Below, piece by piece: positions 24,067-35,910 of a DNA stretch of 64,000 nucleotides. Under the pieces are notes generated by a model. It saw only the letters and a list, made by a program, of their open reading frames with translations. It had not been told where the DNA came from and did no database searches. The translations under genes were made by a program, and so were the position numbers. The DNA is taken from NCBI GenBank assembly GCA_030267565.1, contig BRXU01000026.1, positions 1,054,001-1,118,000 of the forward strand, read 5' to 3'. The number at the start of each line of letters is the position of its first letter. Position 1 is the stretch's first letter. The stretch comes from Pleodorina starrii (lineage: Eukaryota > Chlorophyta > Chlorophyceae > Chlamydomonadales > Volvocaceae).

Positions 24067-24312
24067 TTGACGTTGGATTGATCCTCCTCGACGCAAAGCC
24101 CGCGTGGAGGCGTCGGCGTCACAACTCGTATCGACCGGGGAACGAACTGCGCGCTCGCTCACACCTCAGGCCCAAACATGACACTTCCGTCTACATCTAA
24201 GACACGATAATGTAGAGGATAAAATGTACTGAAATCTATGCAGTAGTGGGATCAAAAGACCCGAGATTCCATCTTAGGCAAAATTCCCATTACGTCAAGT
24301 ATGTCCCGCTAT

Positions 24313-24320
24313 GAATATTC
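24313..24320. promoter_or_regulatory. P1BS phosphate-starvation element upstream of PHOX
   Basis: GAATATTC fits the palindromic P1BS consensus GNATATNC bound by MYB-CC factors (plant PHR1; the Chlamydomonas orthologue is PSR1). It lies about 290 bp upstream of the PHOX start codon, in the spacer shared with the STIL-homologue 3' end. PHOX is a known phosphate-starvation gene. I saw no second perfect match between 24023 and 24700. Confidence 0.5.
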
Positions 24321-24565
24321 TGGCGATGCGGCGAGCAGCCCGCCCATTTTCAACCTCAAATTTCCATCTAATGAATTTAATTTATGCTCAGCTATTGTTG
24401 ACGAGTTAGTGGCCTACGGCATTTGCTCACGATGATCAGCGTTCGTGTGTCGAATGTCGCAATGCATCCCATCTGCGAGGGTGCCACAAGTGTGCACCAG
24501 TTACAGACGTCATTGGTGCGTTATAGGTATGTATATAAGCTTACGCCTCTTTTTGGCGCTAAGCT

Positions 24566-24570
24566 TTACA
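24566..24570 (-). terminator. Candidate poly(A) signal for the STIL homologue
   Basis: TGTAA on the coding strand about 850 nt past the STIL-homologue stop, a normal 3' UTR length for Chlamydomonas. Another copy lies at 24501-24505. If used, roughly 540 bp would remain for the PHOX promoter. Confidence 0.35.
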
Positions 24571-25417
24571 TTATTTTTCTCGGTGGTGTGCGAGGAGTGA
24601 CAACGATCATATGTGCGTGCACTGAATGCATAAAAATAAACCAGTCTCATCGATTTTGTGCAAAGTACCGGATCCTCCGCTCAAGTGATGACCGGGACGA
24701 CGCGATTGCACGCGACGACCGGTTGATTGCCTCCGGTGTGCCAATTGTAGCAACTATTGGCTGATTGGTCTCCGAGCGCAATGGTCCACAGGCTCCCATT
24801 ATAGCGCTGTCTGTGCGTTGTGTGCCGCGATGATACTGTTTGGGCCCACTGCAACGACCCCCGGCTCGCGACACCCCGGGGCTGACGCATACCAATGACG
24901 GGAGATCGTTCAGCCCGCCAATCCACGGCAATGCTGCGATTTGAGCCATTCCTCCGCCCGGGCACGTTTGGAAACTTTCTTCCGTGCCAAAGAAAGACTT
25001 GTAAAGATGCTGCACCCTCCCGGTTCCCAATTGGACACAATCCCGTCCAAGTGCATGCTCAGCGCATGCCCTTGCAACGATCAGAATCACTGGACAACTG
25101 CCAAGCGCACGCATGGGACCGTTCCTAACCGGGCCGGCAGCGACGACACACATAGAGGGTACAGCAACACCCTTCGATTAAAAAACGCAGTTCTCCGCGC
25201 GAAAGCCTGTCGCAGAATGACACTTCGGTCTTAGGGGCCCAAGTCGCAGTGTTATCGCACGAACCTCATACCGCCACGCCAACTGTACCACCTTGCGGGG
25301 CCGTACTGCATCCGCACGGCCACAGCCAGCCGACAACGACAATTTCTGGGGGCCCGCGGCGATTGCAGGTCTGCGCACGCGTCGCGTGGTGACCGTCGCC
25401 GTTCCTGTGGCCTACAC

Positions 25418-28400
25418 CTACAATGCCGAAATGCCGTACTTCTGCATCAGCAGCAACTCCGACTCAGAATCGCTGCTGTCGCTGTCGTCCTCCAGCGGTA
25501 TGTACTTTGTGCGGACCACCGCCCCTGCCACCACCCCTGTCCCCACGCCCGCGAGCGAGCTCCCTCCCCCACCGGAGGAAGTCCGTGGGGACGGTGCCGC
25601 TGGCGCAGATGCTCGCGGCTGTCCATGCCCATGCGCATGCGTGGGCCATCCACACGAGGAGCTCACACCATTACCGCTGTTGCTGACGGTCGCGGCACCG
25701 GTTGGATGCGGCTTCCAGAGCGGGATCCGGTCCCCGGCGGCTGTTGGGGCCTCGGCGGCTGCCCGGGAGGGTGCCGTGGACGGTCGCGGCGCCACGGGCA
25801 TATCCTCTACACAAGTGAGGCGGCGCAACAAGGGGGAGATAAGGGAGACGGGGGAGGGACATGAAAAGGGTGAGCGGCGGCGGCAGGCTGCTACAGGCTG
25901 AATGATGCACACGGGTCGGCGCTGTGCACTAGGATACAGAAAACATGAGGCCATACGCTCCGCCGGCGTGGAACGCAGGGCGATTTCGTATAGTTGAACG
26001 TAAGGGGGACTCTGGGCAACCCGATGGGCCCTGATCCCCATGGCACGAGCGGCCACGTGGGGTGTGGGATCTTTTCAAATACACCCCTCGCATTAAAACG
26101 ACAAGCAGACCATAGCGTCCAGGATCTGCTTTGCATCTTGATTTGATGTTGTGCAGCAAACACTTTGGGGCCCCACAATTGGGTCATCGACAGGGGTGTG
26201 CAGGACATTGGGAGGGTCTGTGGCTCCGAACAATTGCTTCATGGGGCTCCCTGGGCTTTGAACTTTGAGCGTCGGGTTCGTGCAAACTCGACCACAACCG
26301 CAACGCACCTGGCTCAGACGGCAGCGAATGATCGCTGTCGCTATCGCTGTCGCTGCTGCTCCGACGCGCGCGCCGCCGGCCGCGCTTGCCGGCGCTGCCG
26401 ACAGCCCAATCCCAGGGCTGCGGGGTGCGCCCGAGTTGGCCGGGAGCCCAGGGACGGCCCGTGGCCAGGCCAGCATGGAGCGGCGACGGCTGCAGCCTGC
26501 CGGTGCCCCCCGCCAGGCCCCCATGACTACGCGCGCCCCCCAGCGCCGCTGCGGCTCTGGGGCCCGGCGCTGCGGCCGGCCTGTCGCCAAGGCCGGCGTA
26601 CTCGTGCACGTGCGGCCGGCCCGATGCGACAAGCGCCTGCTGCTGCAGTTCGGCCAGCGCACCCACGCCAGTGCCGCTGCAAGTACCCATGGCTTCATCG
26701 CAACAGCCGGAGCGAGCGCTGGCACCGCCGCCCTGGCCGCCACTGCCTCCCTCAGACATCGAACACGGCTCGTTCTTGCCGCCGTAATCGTCCCGCAAGC
26801 CCACCGCACCGCCGGGCTGAATGGACGGGCCGCCGACGTTAGCGTCGGGGGCGTCGCCGTTTCCGGCGCTGGCACCCTCCTCGGCGGGGGACCGGGAGGC
26901 GGCTTGGCTGCGGCACAAGTGATGAGAGACGATGGAGCTCCGCAGCGATGCCATGCTCCACACGCTGCCGCGGTCCGACGACGCGGCCTCCGAAACCACT
27001 GACATTCGCTCCACGCGGTCTCCAGCAGCTTCTGCGTCGGCTGCAGCGCCAACGTTGCAACCGGCCGGCTGCTGCGGCCAATGCGCAGTAGCCACGCCAA
27101 CGACCGCGGCTGCTGTGGTGTGCCCGGGCGCACTGTTGGCGGGGCAACGCGACAGGACTGCTACCGCCAGCGCCGCCGTTGCTGTGGCGGTAGTGGCGCC
27201 GCAGGGGTGCGCAGGCCCGCTGACTGCGTCAGACGCTGGGAGTGCAGGCGGCAGGCCAGCGGCGGCCACTGGTGGCGCCGCTGGGGCGCCTCCGCCTTGC
27301 CGTTGCTGCTGCTGCCACGGTTGCCGCGCCTGCCACTGCTGACAGGGGCGTCCGCTGGACGTGCTTTCCTCAGCGGCAGGCGTCACGTCGCTCCGCTGCC
27401 GGCCCGGCGCGTCCGTCTGCGGATCCGCTGGCCGCAGCTGCGGTGCGGCGGCTGCGGTGGTGCTTACGGCTGAGGCAGCCAGTCGGCAGGTCACTTGTGG
27501 CTCCATGACCAGGCTTGGCTGGCTGGGCTGGCTCATCTCCTGTCTGCCGCTGGTGAGCGGAAGCCGCGGGGCACCGGCGGCCACGATGTGGAGCTGGCGC
27601 TGGAGGTCGTGGACCTGAGCAAGGGCGAGACGAAGCGGGACAATAGAAACGGGAGTTTGGGAGACGGTCAGCGACGTCACAAAGCTCGAGGCGGTGACTG
27701 GCGCGGATGGCGGGATGCGGCCGCGGGGACCAGACTCGACACACACAAACCCCAGTGGGTACGCGAAACCGCTTGCTTGGGTAAAAACGTCATAGAAAGC
27801 GCTTTGCTGGAGGGTCACTGATACAACGAAGGTACCGTACTCCCCTTCCTCCCCAGAGGCACTGAAGGTACCACTGGCGTCGTCAAGGCCCTACCCAGGC
27901 CTGGAATGGGAGGGCCACAACAATCCGTGGTCCACTACAGCGCCCGGGCAACCCCACGGCGCCCCCACGCTGCGCGCATACGTGATCGTCGCACTGCAAC
28001 ATACCTGCCGTCGAAGACGGACCACCTCTCGCCTCAGCAGTACCGGATCCATCGGCAGATTGTCGTCCTCCAGGTCCGCGAGCCCCATTTCCGACACCAC
28101 CTCGGGATCGTCTGGAAACACGATCTGCCGCGCCAGGCTCTGCTGCTGGTCCTGGTTTCGCTGCTGCGTTGGATGCTGGTTGTAAGGTTGATACTCTGGT
28201 TGCCGGTACTGGACATGTGCCGGGGCTCGGAGCTCGACACCGCCGTTTTCGTGCCCGTCAGACTGACACCGGGATCCTGATGCCCAGGCCTGGCTCTGTG
28301 CGCCGCCGAGCTCTGCCGGCCGAGACTGCTGCTGCTGCTGCCCACGGTTCTGCCATGGTTGCGGGTGCGGGCGATACGGGTCTGCAGACGCTGGGCGGGA

Positions 28401-31400
28401 CAATGCTGGCAGCGGCGGCTGTGCCACTGCTGCGGCAATCCTGCTTCCGGCCGCGCCGTTGTGCGGCGCCGACGCCGAAACATCGACACCATAGCCGTTG
28501 AGACCGCCGTTAACCAATCCCACAGCCGCCGGCGCACAGGCAGCAGCCTGCCGTGGTGCGGCCGCTGCGGGCGCAGCATCGCCGGGGGCCGTCGACGCAT
28601 GTAGTGGCAAGCCGCACTCGGTCGAGGCGACTCGGCCGCTGGCGCGGAGCCAGCCGTCCAGGCTTTGGCTGGCGGCCGCCTCACCGTGCCCGCCGGCGCC
28701 GGCCCCCCCGGCGGCGCTGTGCATCCGCCAACAGGCCCCGCTACCGCTGGCGCTCCCGGTTCCACAGGCAGCGGACGCAGATACAGAGCTTCCTGGCCCA
28801 GGCGCCGGTTGTCGGCCCGAGGAGGACGCGGCGCTGACCTGACCGTGCTGGTTATCCCCTGCCCCTCCCCGGAAATTGTGGTGGGCCTGCTGCTGAGGTA
28901 CAGCAGGTTCGGCCGTTGCCGCGGTGGTGGTGCCGGAAGACCAAGGCCGGCTCGAGCGGGCGCTTGCCGGCATCATGCCGGACGCCATCCACGGCGCTGC
29001 TCCGCCACCCGCCCCCCACGCCCCCGGCTGCTGTGACTGCTGCTGCTGCTGCTGCTCGGCTTCGGCACCGGCGATGCGAATCTGCTGCTGCAGGTGGGAA
29101 TAAGGCCCGGCCGGGTCGTAGGGCAGGCCCGGCGTGGCCGCTAGGAACTGCGAGTCGCGCCTTGCCAGCGCCGCCGCTGGGGTGCCCATGACGCCATTCG
29201 CTGGGTCGCTCCAATCGGTGGAGCCGGCGCGAGACGGCGCGGCCGCCGCCGCCGGAACGGCGCTTACCCGCACCGCCGGCAGCACCGGCAAGTCCCCCGC
29301 TCCTGTCGCCGCCACCGGCCCTGCTGCTGCTGCTGTTGTTGTTTGTGATGGTGGCACCGGTCCCCGTGTGACAGGCACCCACGCACTCCTTTCCCCATGT
29401 GTCCCGGCGCCGGCAGCCGAGGCGGAGTGCTCGTCCCGTGGCTCCGCCGCGGCCGCGCGCTGTTGTAGCCTGTGCACGTGCATGTAGGGGGGAAACCGTA
29501 CGCGAGGCGGATAGATGTGGCTGGCTGAAAACAGCACTGCAGATGCGAGGGCGTCTTCCGCAAGCAGGGGCCCCCTTGAAGCTCAGCAGCCGGCGTGTGG
29601 TGCACGACAGCATGCTCCCCGATGCTCATGCCTTAGCGGAAGACAAGGGAACTTGCACGAGACCCTGACACGGAGATCGCCAACGGCATGGCCCTGCCGA
29701 CAACGCATGGCATGACGCCGCCGTACCTGGGGTCCCGCGGTGGAGCCAGCGCCCCGTCAGCTGCTCTGCCTCCCGCCCCAAAGCCCGTTGTCGGATGCAC
29801 ACTTCTAGCTACACGCGCCGTGTCGTCGGACTGAACTGGTACCGTCCTGCATATGTCAAGCAACACCGCCGAGGATTGGGGCAAGCGTGCCGCGCCGCGC
29901 CATGTCATAACCCTTTGTTGTCAGAGAAGACAGTTGCAGGCAGTTACAACGCTTTGCACCCTACTCCGGGATCCCCTTGTACGTACGCAGGCGTCCCGCA
30001 CACCTACCTGAACGGCGTGGGTACAGCCGAGCTCCGCGGCACTGGCGGCGAGTCCCGCTGTGCTCCAACACCAGGGAAGGCACTGGGACCCGCCGCCGCC
30101 GCAGCTGCCCACGGGTTGGCCGCAGCTTGGCCGCCGGTGCCACCATACAGCGAGTTGCTGCTCCATCCCGTCGCCGAAGTCGCGGCCACCGCCGTCGCCG
30201 CCGCTCCGGAGGCAGTCCCCACCCCGGCCCACGCTGCGTAGCCGCTGACGCTGCCACCGATAGCCGTCATGCCAGCGCCCTCCCCAGCAAGGATCTTCAT
30301 AGCCTTGCTGGGGCTGGTCATGAGCTTGCTTCCGCTGCCGCGTAGTTGATGGTACATGCTGTACGTACCATACGCGTCGTACTTGCTGACGGAACCTGCT
30401 GCCGCCGACGCTGCTGGTGAAGCTGGCCTGGCACCGAGGTGCCCAAGGCTGCTCACGCCGGCGCGCGTTGTGGTCGTTGTGGAGCTGGGGGGCAGCGTAA
30501 GGCAACGGGCAGCCGTGGCCGCGGTCACCGAGTCCATCACGGGCTTGAGCTCCAGGGGCGCGGCGGTCTGTGCCGCCAGCTCAGCCCTCAAGACGTACGG
30601 CAACACTCTGAGGCCGCCGCAGCCAAAGCCGCTGCTGCCGCCAACGCCGACCGCGGCCCCGGTGACGCTGTTGCTGCTGCTGTTTGAGCCGCCGGCGGGG
30701 CTCAGCAAGGCACTCCGCGCGTCGTGGCCATGCGGCCAAGGTTGTGGCTGCGCCGAGGGGTCAGTGAATCGCGCCTCATAGCAGCGGGGGACTGGACCCT
30801 CTGCGGACGGGTAACCGTTGCGGGTACAAGGAGGTGGGAGTGAGCACGCGTGCAGAGAGATGGATTTTGAGGCCGGCTGCTCCTAAGCACAAATCCACAC
30901 CGGATCAAGGTCAACCTACTGGACACGGCCAGCCCAGTCCTGCCCAGCCCACCGCTACCGGTACTTACCACCAGAAAACAGCAGTAGCAGAAAAGCGCCG
31001 TCCGGCTGGACCGCCCGGTCCGGAAGCGCGGTGGCGTATGCAAACTGAAGCGCAGTTGCATAGACGAGTGGATGCTCGGTTTTGCGGACGCCGCGAACCC
31101 ACACACCGACCAGGGGCACGCTGTACACCTGCAGGTAGGGCAGGTGGCACAGGGCAACGGGTGGTCGGGGGCTGGGTGCTTTGGCGCTCCTGGACCCTAG
31201 GGTAATCGGAGATTCGGGTCAGCCCAACAAGGTACCGCGCAGAATTGGAAGGAGCTCCAGGTGAGGCGCTGCACTACGTTGTGCAGGGCTATTTGCGGGC
31301 GATAATAGGCGATATCAGGTAACAATGCCATGAAAAAGACATGTGCATATAAGAGTGTATCGAGCCCCCGGGCGTCCGTCACGCCCATTCGGAAGGCGTC

Positions 31401-32761
31401 TCACTTGCGACCTTTCCCCAGGCTCCTAAATGACCCCGCATGCACGCACGTTCGAGTCGTCCGCCGCGAGGGGCAGCAGGCTCCGCGCCTGGTCCATGGT
31501 AAGGTATCCGGTCTGCGAGGGAAGGCAGCGGGAATGCCTCAGTTTGTCGCTGACGAGTCCGCAATACCGTAGGACCACACTCTCGCGCCTGCAAAGCTCC
31601 TTCCGGGCTGCAGCGCATCACACCAGCCACGCACTGCAAGCCAAACCCGCGACGGACCGCCGCCACTGGCGCAGGCGTCCCTCCCTCACAAGGCCAAGAG
31701 CCCGCGTGTTCGCCCACTGTGCTTTGCACACTGCTGGCAGTACCCGCCGCTTCACATAAGGAGCATCACCCAGGAGGCATCACTTGCGCGGGGGAATGGG
31801 GCTGGTACCCAGCCCTCTAAAACCAAGCAAGACATGGCGTAAGCCACGCAGAGCCTGGTGGCAGCTGGCTGCTGCACACCACCAGGCCTGCGGGAAAAAA
31901 GCACACCTGCACGCCGGCCTCGGGACGCTGCGGCTGTGAGAGCGTCTGCGCCAGGGGGACATCGCACAGTCGCCTCGCGTAGAGCGGCGTCAGGGACAGC
32001 GCCACAGCCGGTAGGAGCAGGGTCGCCGTAAGGGTCGACGGCGCGCCACTGCTGCTCCTGCTGGCAGACTTCCTGGGGCTGGCGGTGTGCAGCGCCAGGG
32101 CAAGCGCAAGGCCGGTAGTAAGGCGCGCGGCGCCGCGCCGGTCCAGTCCGTGCTGTAGGCTCTGGAGAAGGGAAGCGAGCTGGGGCTCGTGGTTGGGGCC
32201 CGCAGCGGAAGACGCGACCGGCACGACCATGGAGCCAATGGGGGCTGCGGGACAGGACCAGGGACCAAGGAGACGGGTCTAACCAAAAACGAAGGACCAC
32301 GGGTTGTTCACTACGTCAGGCACCAGCATCTTACCTTCATGGGAGGCTGCTGCGCCTTGTAGGCTGACATGCAGGCGGCTGCCATTGGGGCAAGTCACGA
32401 CGGCAACCGCAGCCCCATTTGGCCCAAGCCGTTGATGCAAATCGGTTGGAATGCTGAAAATAGGTACGTTATCCTGAAAAGCAACAGTATGCGTTACCAG
32501 TATTGGCTGCCTGCACGCCTGCCTAAAAGCTGTGCCCGGTCCACGCACCTTGAGCTCGACGACTTCAGCGTGACCCAAGGGCGTCCTGTCCCAAAGAAAT
32601 TTCCTACTTGATGGGAACTGTAACGACCTATTCGGCAGTTGGTTCGACAGAATCGAGAAAGGGACTTGTGCGATAATGGACTCGTTAACAACTGGTGCCA
32701 CCGGTGCTGTACCCGGCGAGGGCTGCACCGACGGTTTATTAAAAAAGGCTGACCTATGCAT
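25418..32761 (-). CDS. STIL: STIL/Ana2/SAS-5-family centriole duplication protein homologue
   Basis: In animals STIL bridges PLK4 and SAS-6 during procentriole (basal body) assembly. Nine in-phase exons give 1621 aa: 32761-32549, 32473-32335, 32244-31907, 31512-31450, 31128-30969, 30800-30008, 29469-28005, 27614-26309, 25806-25418. The N-terminal STIL domain is clear: FPSSRKFLWDRTPLG (residues about 47-61), TGYLTMDQARSLLPL followed by VYSVPLVGVWVRG across the exon 4/5 junction (about 231-264), then FLLLLFSG and PRCYEARF across exon 5/6. A long Ala/Gln/Ser-rich disordered region follows. A coiled coil (LRREVVRLRRQVHDLQRQL, about 1045-1065) spans the exon 7/8 junction. The acidic Ser-Asp C-terminus ends in LLMQKYGISAL, like the YMKRYGLL core of the vertebrate TIM region. 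The start is the first in-frame ATG before the domain; the exon 7 acceptor is the least certain junction. Confidence 0.88.
30969..32761 (-). other. STIL N-terminal domain (exons 1-5)
   Basis: This is the best-conserved part of the protein and the basis of the assignment. Two separate exons each end or begin inside one continuous conserved motif (GYLTMDxxxxLLxL...VYSxPLVGxWxxG), so splice choice and homology support each other. The domain continues into exon 6 (30800-30008) with CYEARF. Exon 3 is long and Ala/Leu-rich and is the weakest match within the domain. Confidence 0.85.
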
Positions 32762-33004
32762 GGCCTTCAATTTGGCCCTACACAGCGGTCATCGCAAAAT
32801 ACAATAAGACAGCTTCAGGGCACGAATAGGTCGGAGCCGGGAACATGAGAGATAATTAATTAAATTGGCTCCAGCATGGCATATGACTGTGCATATTGTC
32901 TGTGGAGGCACAAGCAGCAACCTCACAGCTGTCAATTTCATAACCATTGCCGTACACGCGTCGAATGCATATTTGTTAGTCGTGGTCTCGTGGACATCTG
33001 GTCT

Positions 33005-34219
33005 CTAGGGCCGAACTGCGAGGTTTCCGCTAGTATATGACTCGGCGTGTGTCACACAGCAGGTCGGCCAGGCTGCGTCGACCGCATCATACGTCGGGCG
33101 CATTTGACATCCTTTCGGGGCTTCGAGTCGCCTTGGCGTGGCGGTCTTAGAGCAAACACCAAGCACAGGAGGGCGGTTGACTTCAACTCTTTCGTCTGAT
33201 GTCGGGGAGTGGAGCTGTCGCAAACCGGCCAGTGGGCCCGGGAAGGGCTCGATAGCCGCCGAACACTTTTCACACAGCTGGAAGCAGCTGTTGCGGAAGG
33301 GTCGTGTTCTGCCTGCCCACAGGGGCTTGTTGTGCCTCCCCTCAAGGACCACGCGGGTTGGCCACCTAGATATCTGCGAGTGGCTGCCAGGCCAGCGGCT
33401 GCCCATAACAGAACGGCGAGGCCGTGTACACCGCAGCTCACAGCCGCCAGCTATACACCTTGTCGACTGCAGCTGCAGAGCGTCCCAGACCTGCACAGCA
33501 AGCTGAGTGTGCTTGATGAGAACGCCTCTGTCAGCGCTGGAGAGTTGATGCCCTGGGCGCATCAAGGAGGCAGCAGTTCGCGAGGCAGGGGCGACCGCCA
33601 GCTGCCAAGCCACCGAGCCAGCCTGACGCACCGCCACACGCATGCCCGCCGTTCCGCGGCGCTTGACAATCCGCCCCCAGCCGGCATCCCGGTCCCTACC
33701 GGCCCGCCTGACCGCCGAAAGCAACGGAAGGCAGCGTAAAGGGGGCAGGCAGCATGCGGCGTGGGCTTCGCGTCTGGTTACGTGGGGAGCCGCATGGCCG
33801 TTCCGCAAACAGATCAGCTCTTCGCTCGTCACGGCACGGAGGGCGTGGCGGGCGGGCATGTCAGGAGAGGCAGCTATGGCGGTCGTGACGGAGGCGCGGC
33901 TGCCGCTGCTGGACGGCGTGCGGTGGCCCCGTCCCGCCCTGCTGCGGTCGTTGCACACGGCCGGCGATTTCCCGCGGCATATGCCGCAACACCGTAGAGG
34001 CCGCCGGGGTGGCGGGCATGCACCTGTGCTGCCTGTGTAGACACGGGCTCCGTGGGGCACCGTTCCCGTGTAGCTACGGCACTGCGGCTCGGAGGGCACA
34101 CGTGGCTTGGCGGGTGTGGCGGCAGCACAGCGTGGCCGGACCTGCTTCGTCCAGTCGCAGCGCGTGGATACACTGGGTGGGTCGCACAGCTGGGGACTCC
34201 GTTGCATGGTGCTCAGCAA
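33005..34219 (-). other. Unsupported 404-codon open frame, divergent region upstream of STIL
   Basis: A long stop-free minus frame with unusual Arg/Ser/Cys-rich composition. Plus-strand frames over the same interval are open for up to 176 codons (33209-33739). Neither translation shows a recognisable domain, signal peptide or clean splice sites, so I cannot choose a strand. It may be an uncharacterised gene, UTR, or chance frame in GC-rich DNA. Confidence 0.15.
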
Positions 34220-34596
34220 GGTCCACGCGGCAATCGACGACTGCCCGGCGGAAATGGAGCCGCTGTTGTTGCCGGTGCTTCGTGGCGATCGAAACGTGGA
34301 GGTGGGGTGGTTCCGGAGCTGGCTCTAAGCGTGGGCCACGGGGCGTCTTTTCAAAGGATGTAGACGAGTCAATGACGATCAATGAGAAGAAGATGCGTGC
34401 GTGCTTGCAGGTTTCTTCCGTACGCACGATGCACACAGTAGTGCAGGCCAGCTAGCTGCCCACACAGACAAGGCAGCGGACAACCCCAAACCGCTTTCCT
34501 GCACCAATGATACCCTGTTTGAAGAAAGGGCCGGTGCTTGTCAGGGCACGGAGCAGATTGGCCCATGAAGCACTGAAACAGGATTCAATCAATAGC

Positions 34597-34671
34597 ATGA
34601 TCCTTCTCATCCCTGTCGTACGTTCGACAGTGGGCCCCAACCTAACGTACGACAAGAACGAAGAGGATCAT
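34597..34671. repeat. Imperfect inverted repeat, 28-bp arms
   Basis: Arms at 34597-34624 and 34644-34671 both begin or end with ATGATCCT / AGGATCAT and share GTCGTACGTT / AACGTACGAC, with a mismatched centre. The 19-nt loop includes TGGGCCCCAA. It could be a small-RNA hairpin or a MITE remnant. Confidence 0.75.
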
Positions 34672-35381
34672 GGGCCCAACATATACCGCTCGTACATGCC
34701 GCTCAGCACGCCACGCAGCTCAATGATGACACCATCCAGCCAGCAAGTGGCGCCAACATCGGTGAGCAGGCCGCAGCGGCGCGAGTGGGATCTTGCCCAC
34801 GCGCCCTTTCCTATCATCCGTGCACCCAACCGCCGCCACACGGCTCCGTCGTCCCTCCGCCGCCGCCTCGGGGCCTGCCCATCCGACGCCTCTCCATCCA
34901 CCTGTCCTCCCTCCGCCCATCGACCAAAAAACAAGAATGCGCTATCGCACACATCCAAGCTCACGTCCATCGCTCGTCGACCGGCGCTGCGGCGTTATGT
35001 TTTTAGTATGCACAACGCCAAATGCCTTGATCTGTCAGCAAATTAGAGCGGAATTCATGCTCATATAAGATGAGCTTATGAAAACATGACTACACGCTCC
35101 GTCGCGAGCGACGCGCGGCAGCGTCGCCCGGACAGGAGCAAGCAAGCAGGCGAGGCGTCGTACCGAGTCATGCTTGCGTGGGAGTGAAGGTAGGGCAAGC
35201 GGCGCGCATGCGCGTGTCGTCGAGCGCCACTGCCCTTTTTTATATCAACCTGAGCCTCTCTTCCCCCCATGCAACCGTCCTCTCCGCAAATTCATACGGG
35301 TACCTGGTAATGCTGATGACACAATCGCACGCAATGTATCAAGTCGCGTGTGCATTTTTGTTACCGATGGCGGCACGAAGC

Positions 35382-35386
35382 TTACA
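35382..35386 (-). terminator. Candidate poly(A) signal for the 35.9 kb gene
   Basis: TGTAA on the coding strand 525 nt past the stop at 35911. Spacing is plausible; evidence is only the pentamer. Confidence 0.3.
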
Positions 35387-35422
35387 TCCCTGCGCCCGAG
35401 ACCACCTGGCATGTGCTCCCGC

Positions 35423-35490
35423 AGATATGCATACACACACATAGACACACATGCACACAGACACACATGCACACAGACACACACTCCCAC
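35423..35490. repeat. Imperfect CA-rich repeat
   Basis: ACACACA-type repeats with 12-bp higher-order units (CACATGCACACAGACA) repeated in tandem. Non-coding as far as I can see. Confidence 0.8.
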
Positions 35491-35910
35491 GCACTGGCAC
35501 CGCCCCCGACCCGACGTAACACATGCACGCCCCACTCACGTGCGCATACGTGGCGGCGCACGGATTCCTCGGCCCCGCCTTTCAGCTTGCACCCCCCCCA
35601 TGCAGCATCCATGCATGCGTGCACCAAACCCTCACTCCATCGGCCCGGCCCCTCAGCCGCTCTGGTTGCCCCGAATACACACCAGACACCACCCGAAGGC
35701 CCCAGCAGTGCAGCCCACAACCAACGAATCCTACTATGGTCCCATCAACCAAGTGCACAACCAACGTTCGTGAAAGGGGCACGCACCCCCAACCATGTAA
35801 CAAACACACACACACACAACCAACGGATCCCACTGTAGTAACCACAACGGCGCTCTGCGCGTACTTTGTAACGGCACTCACTCACTCACGCACTCATCAG
35901 CAACAGCAGT

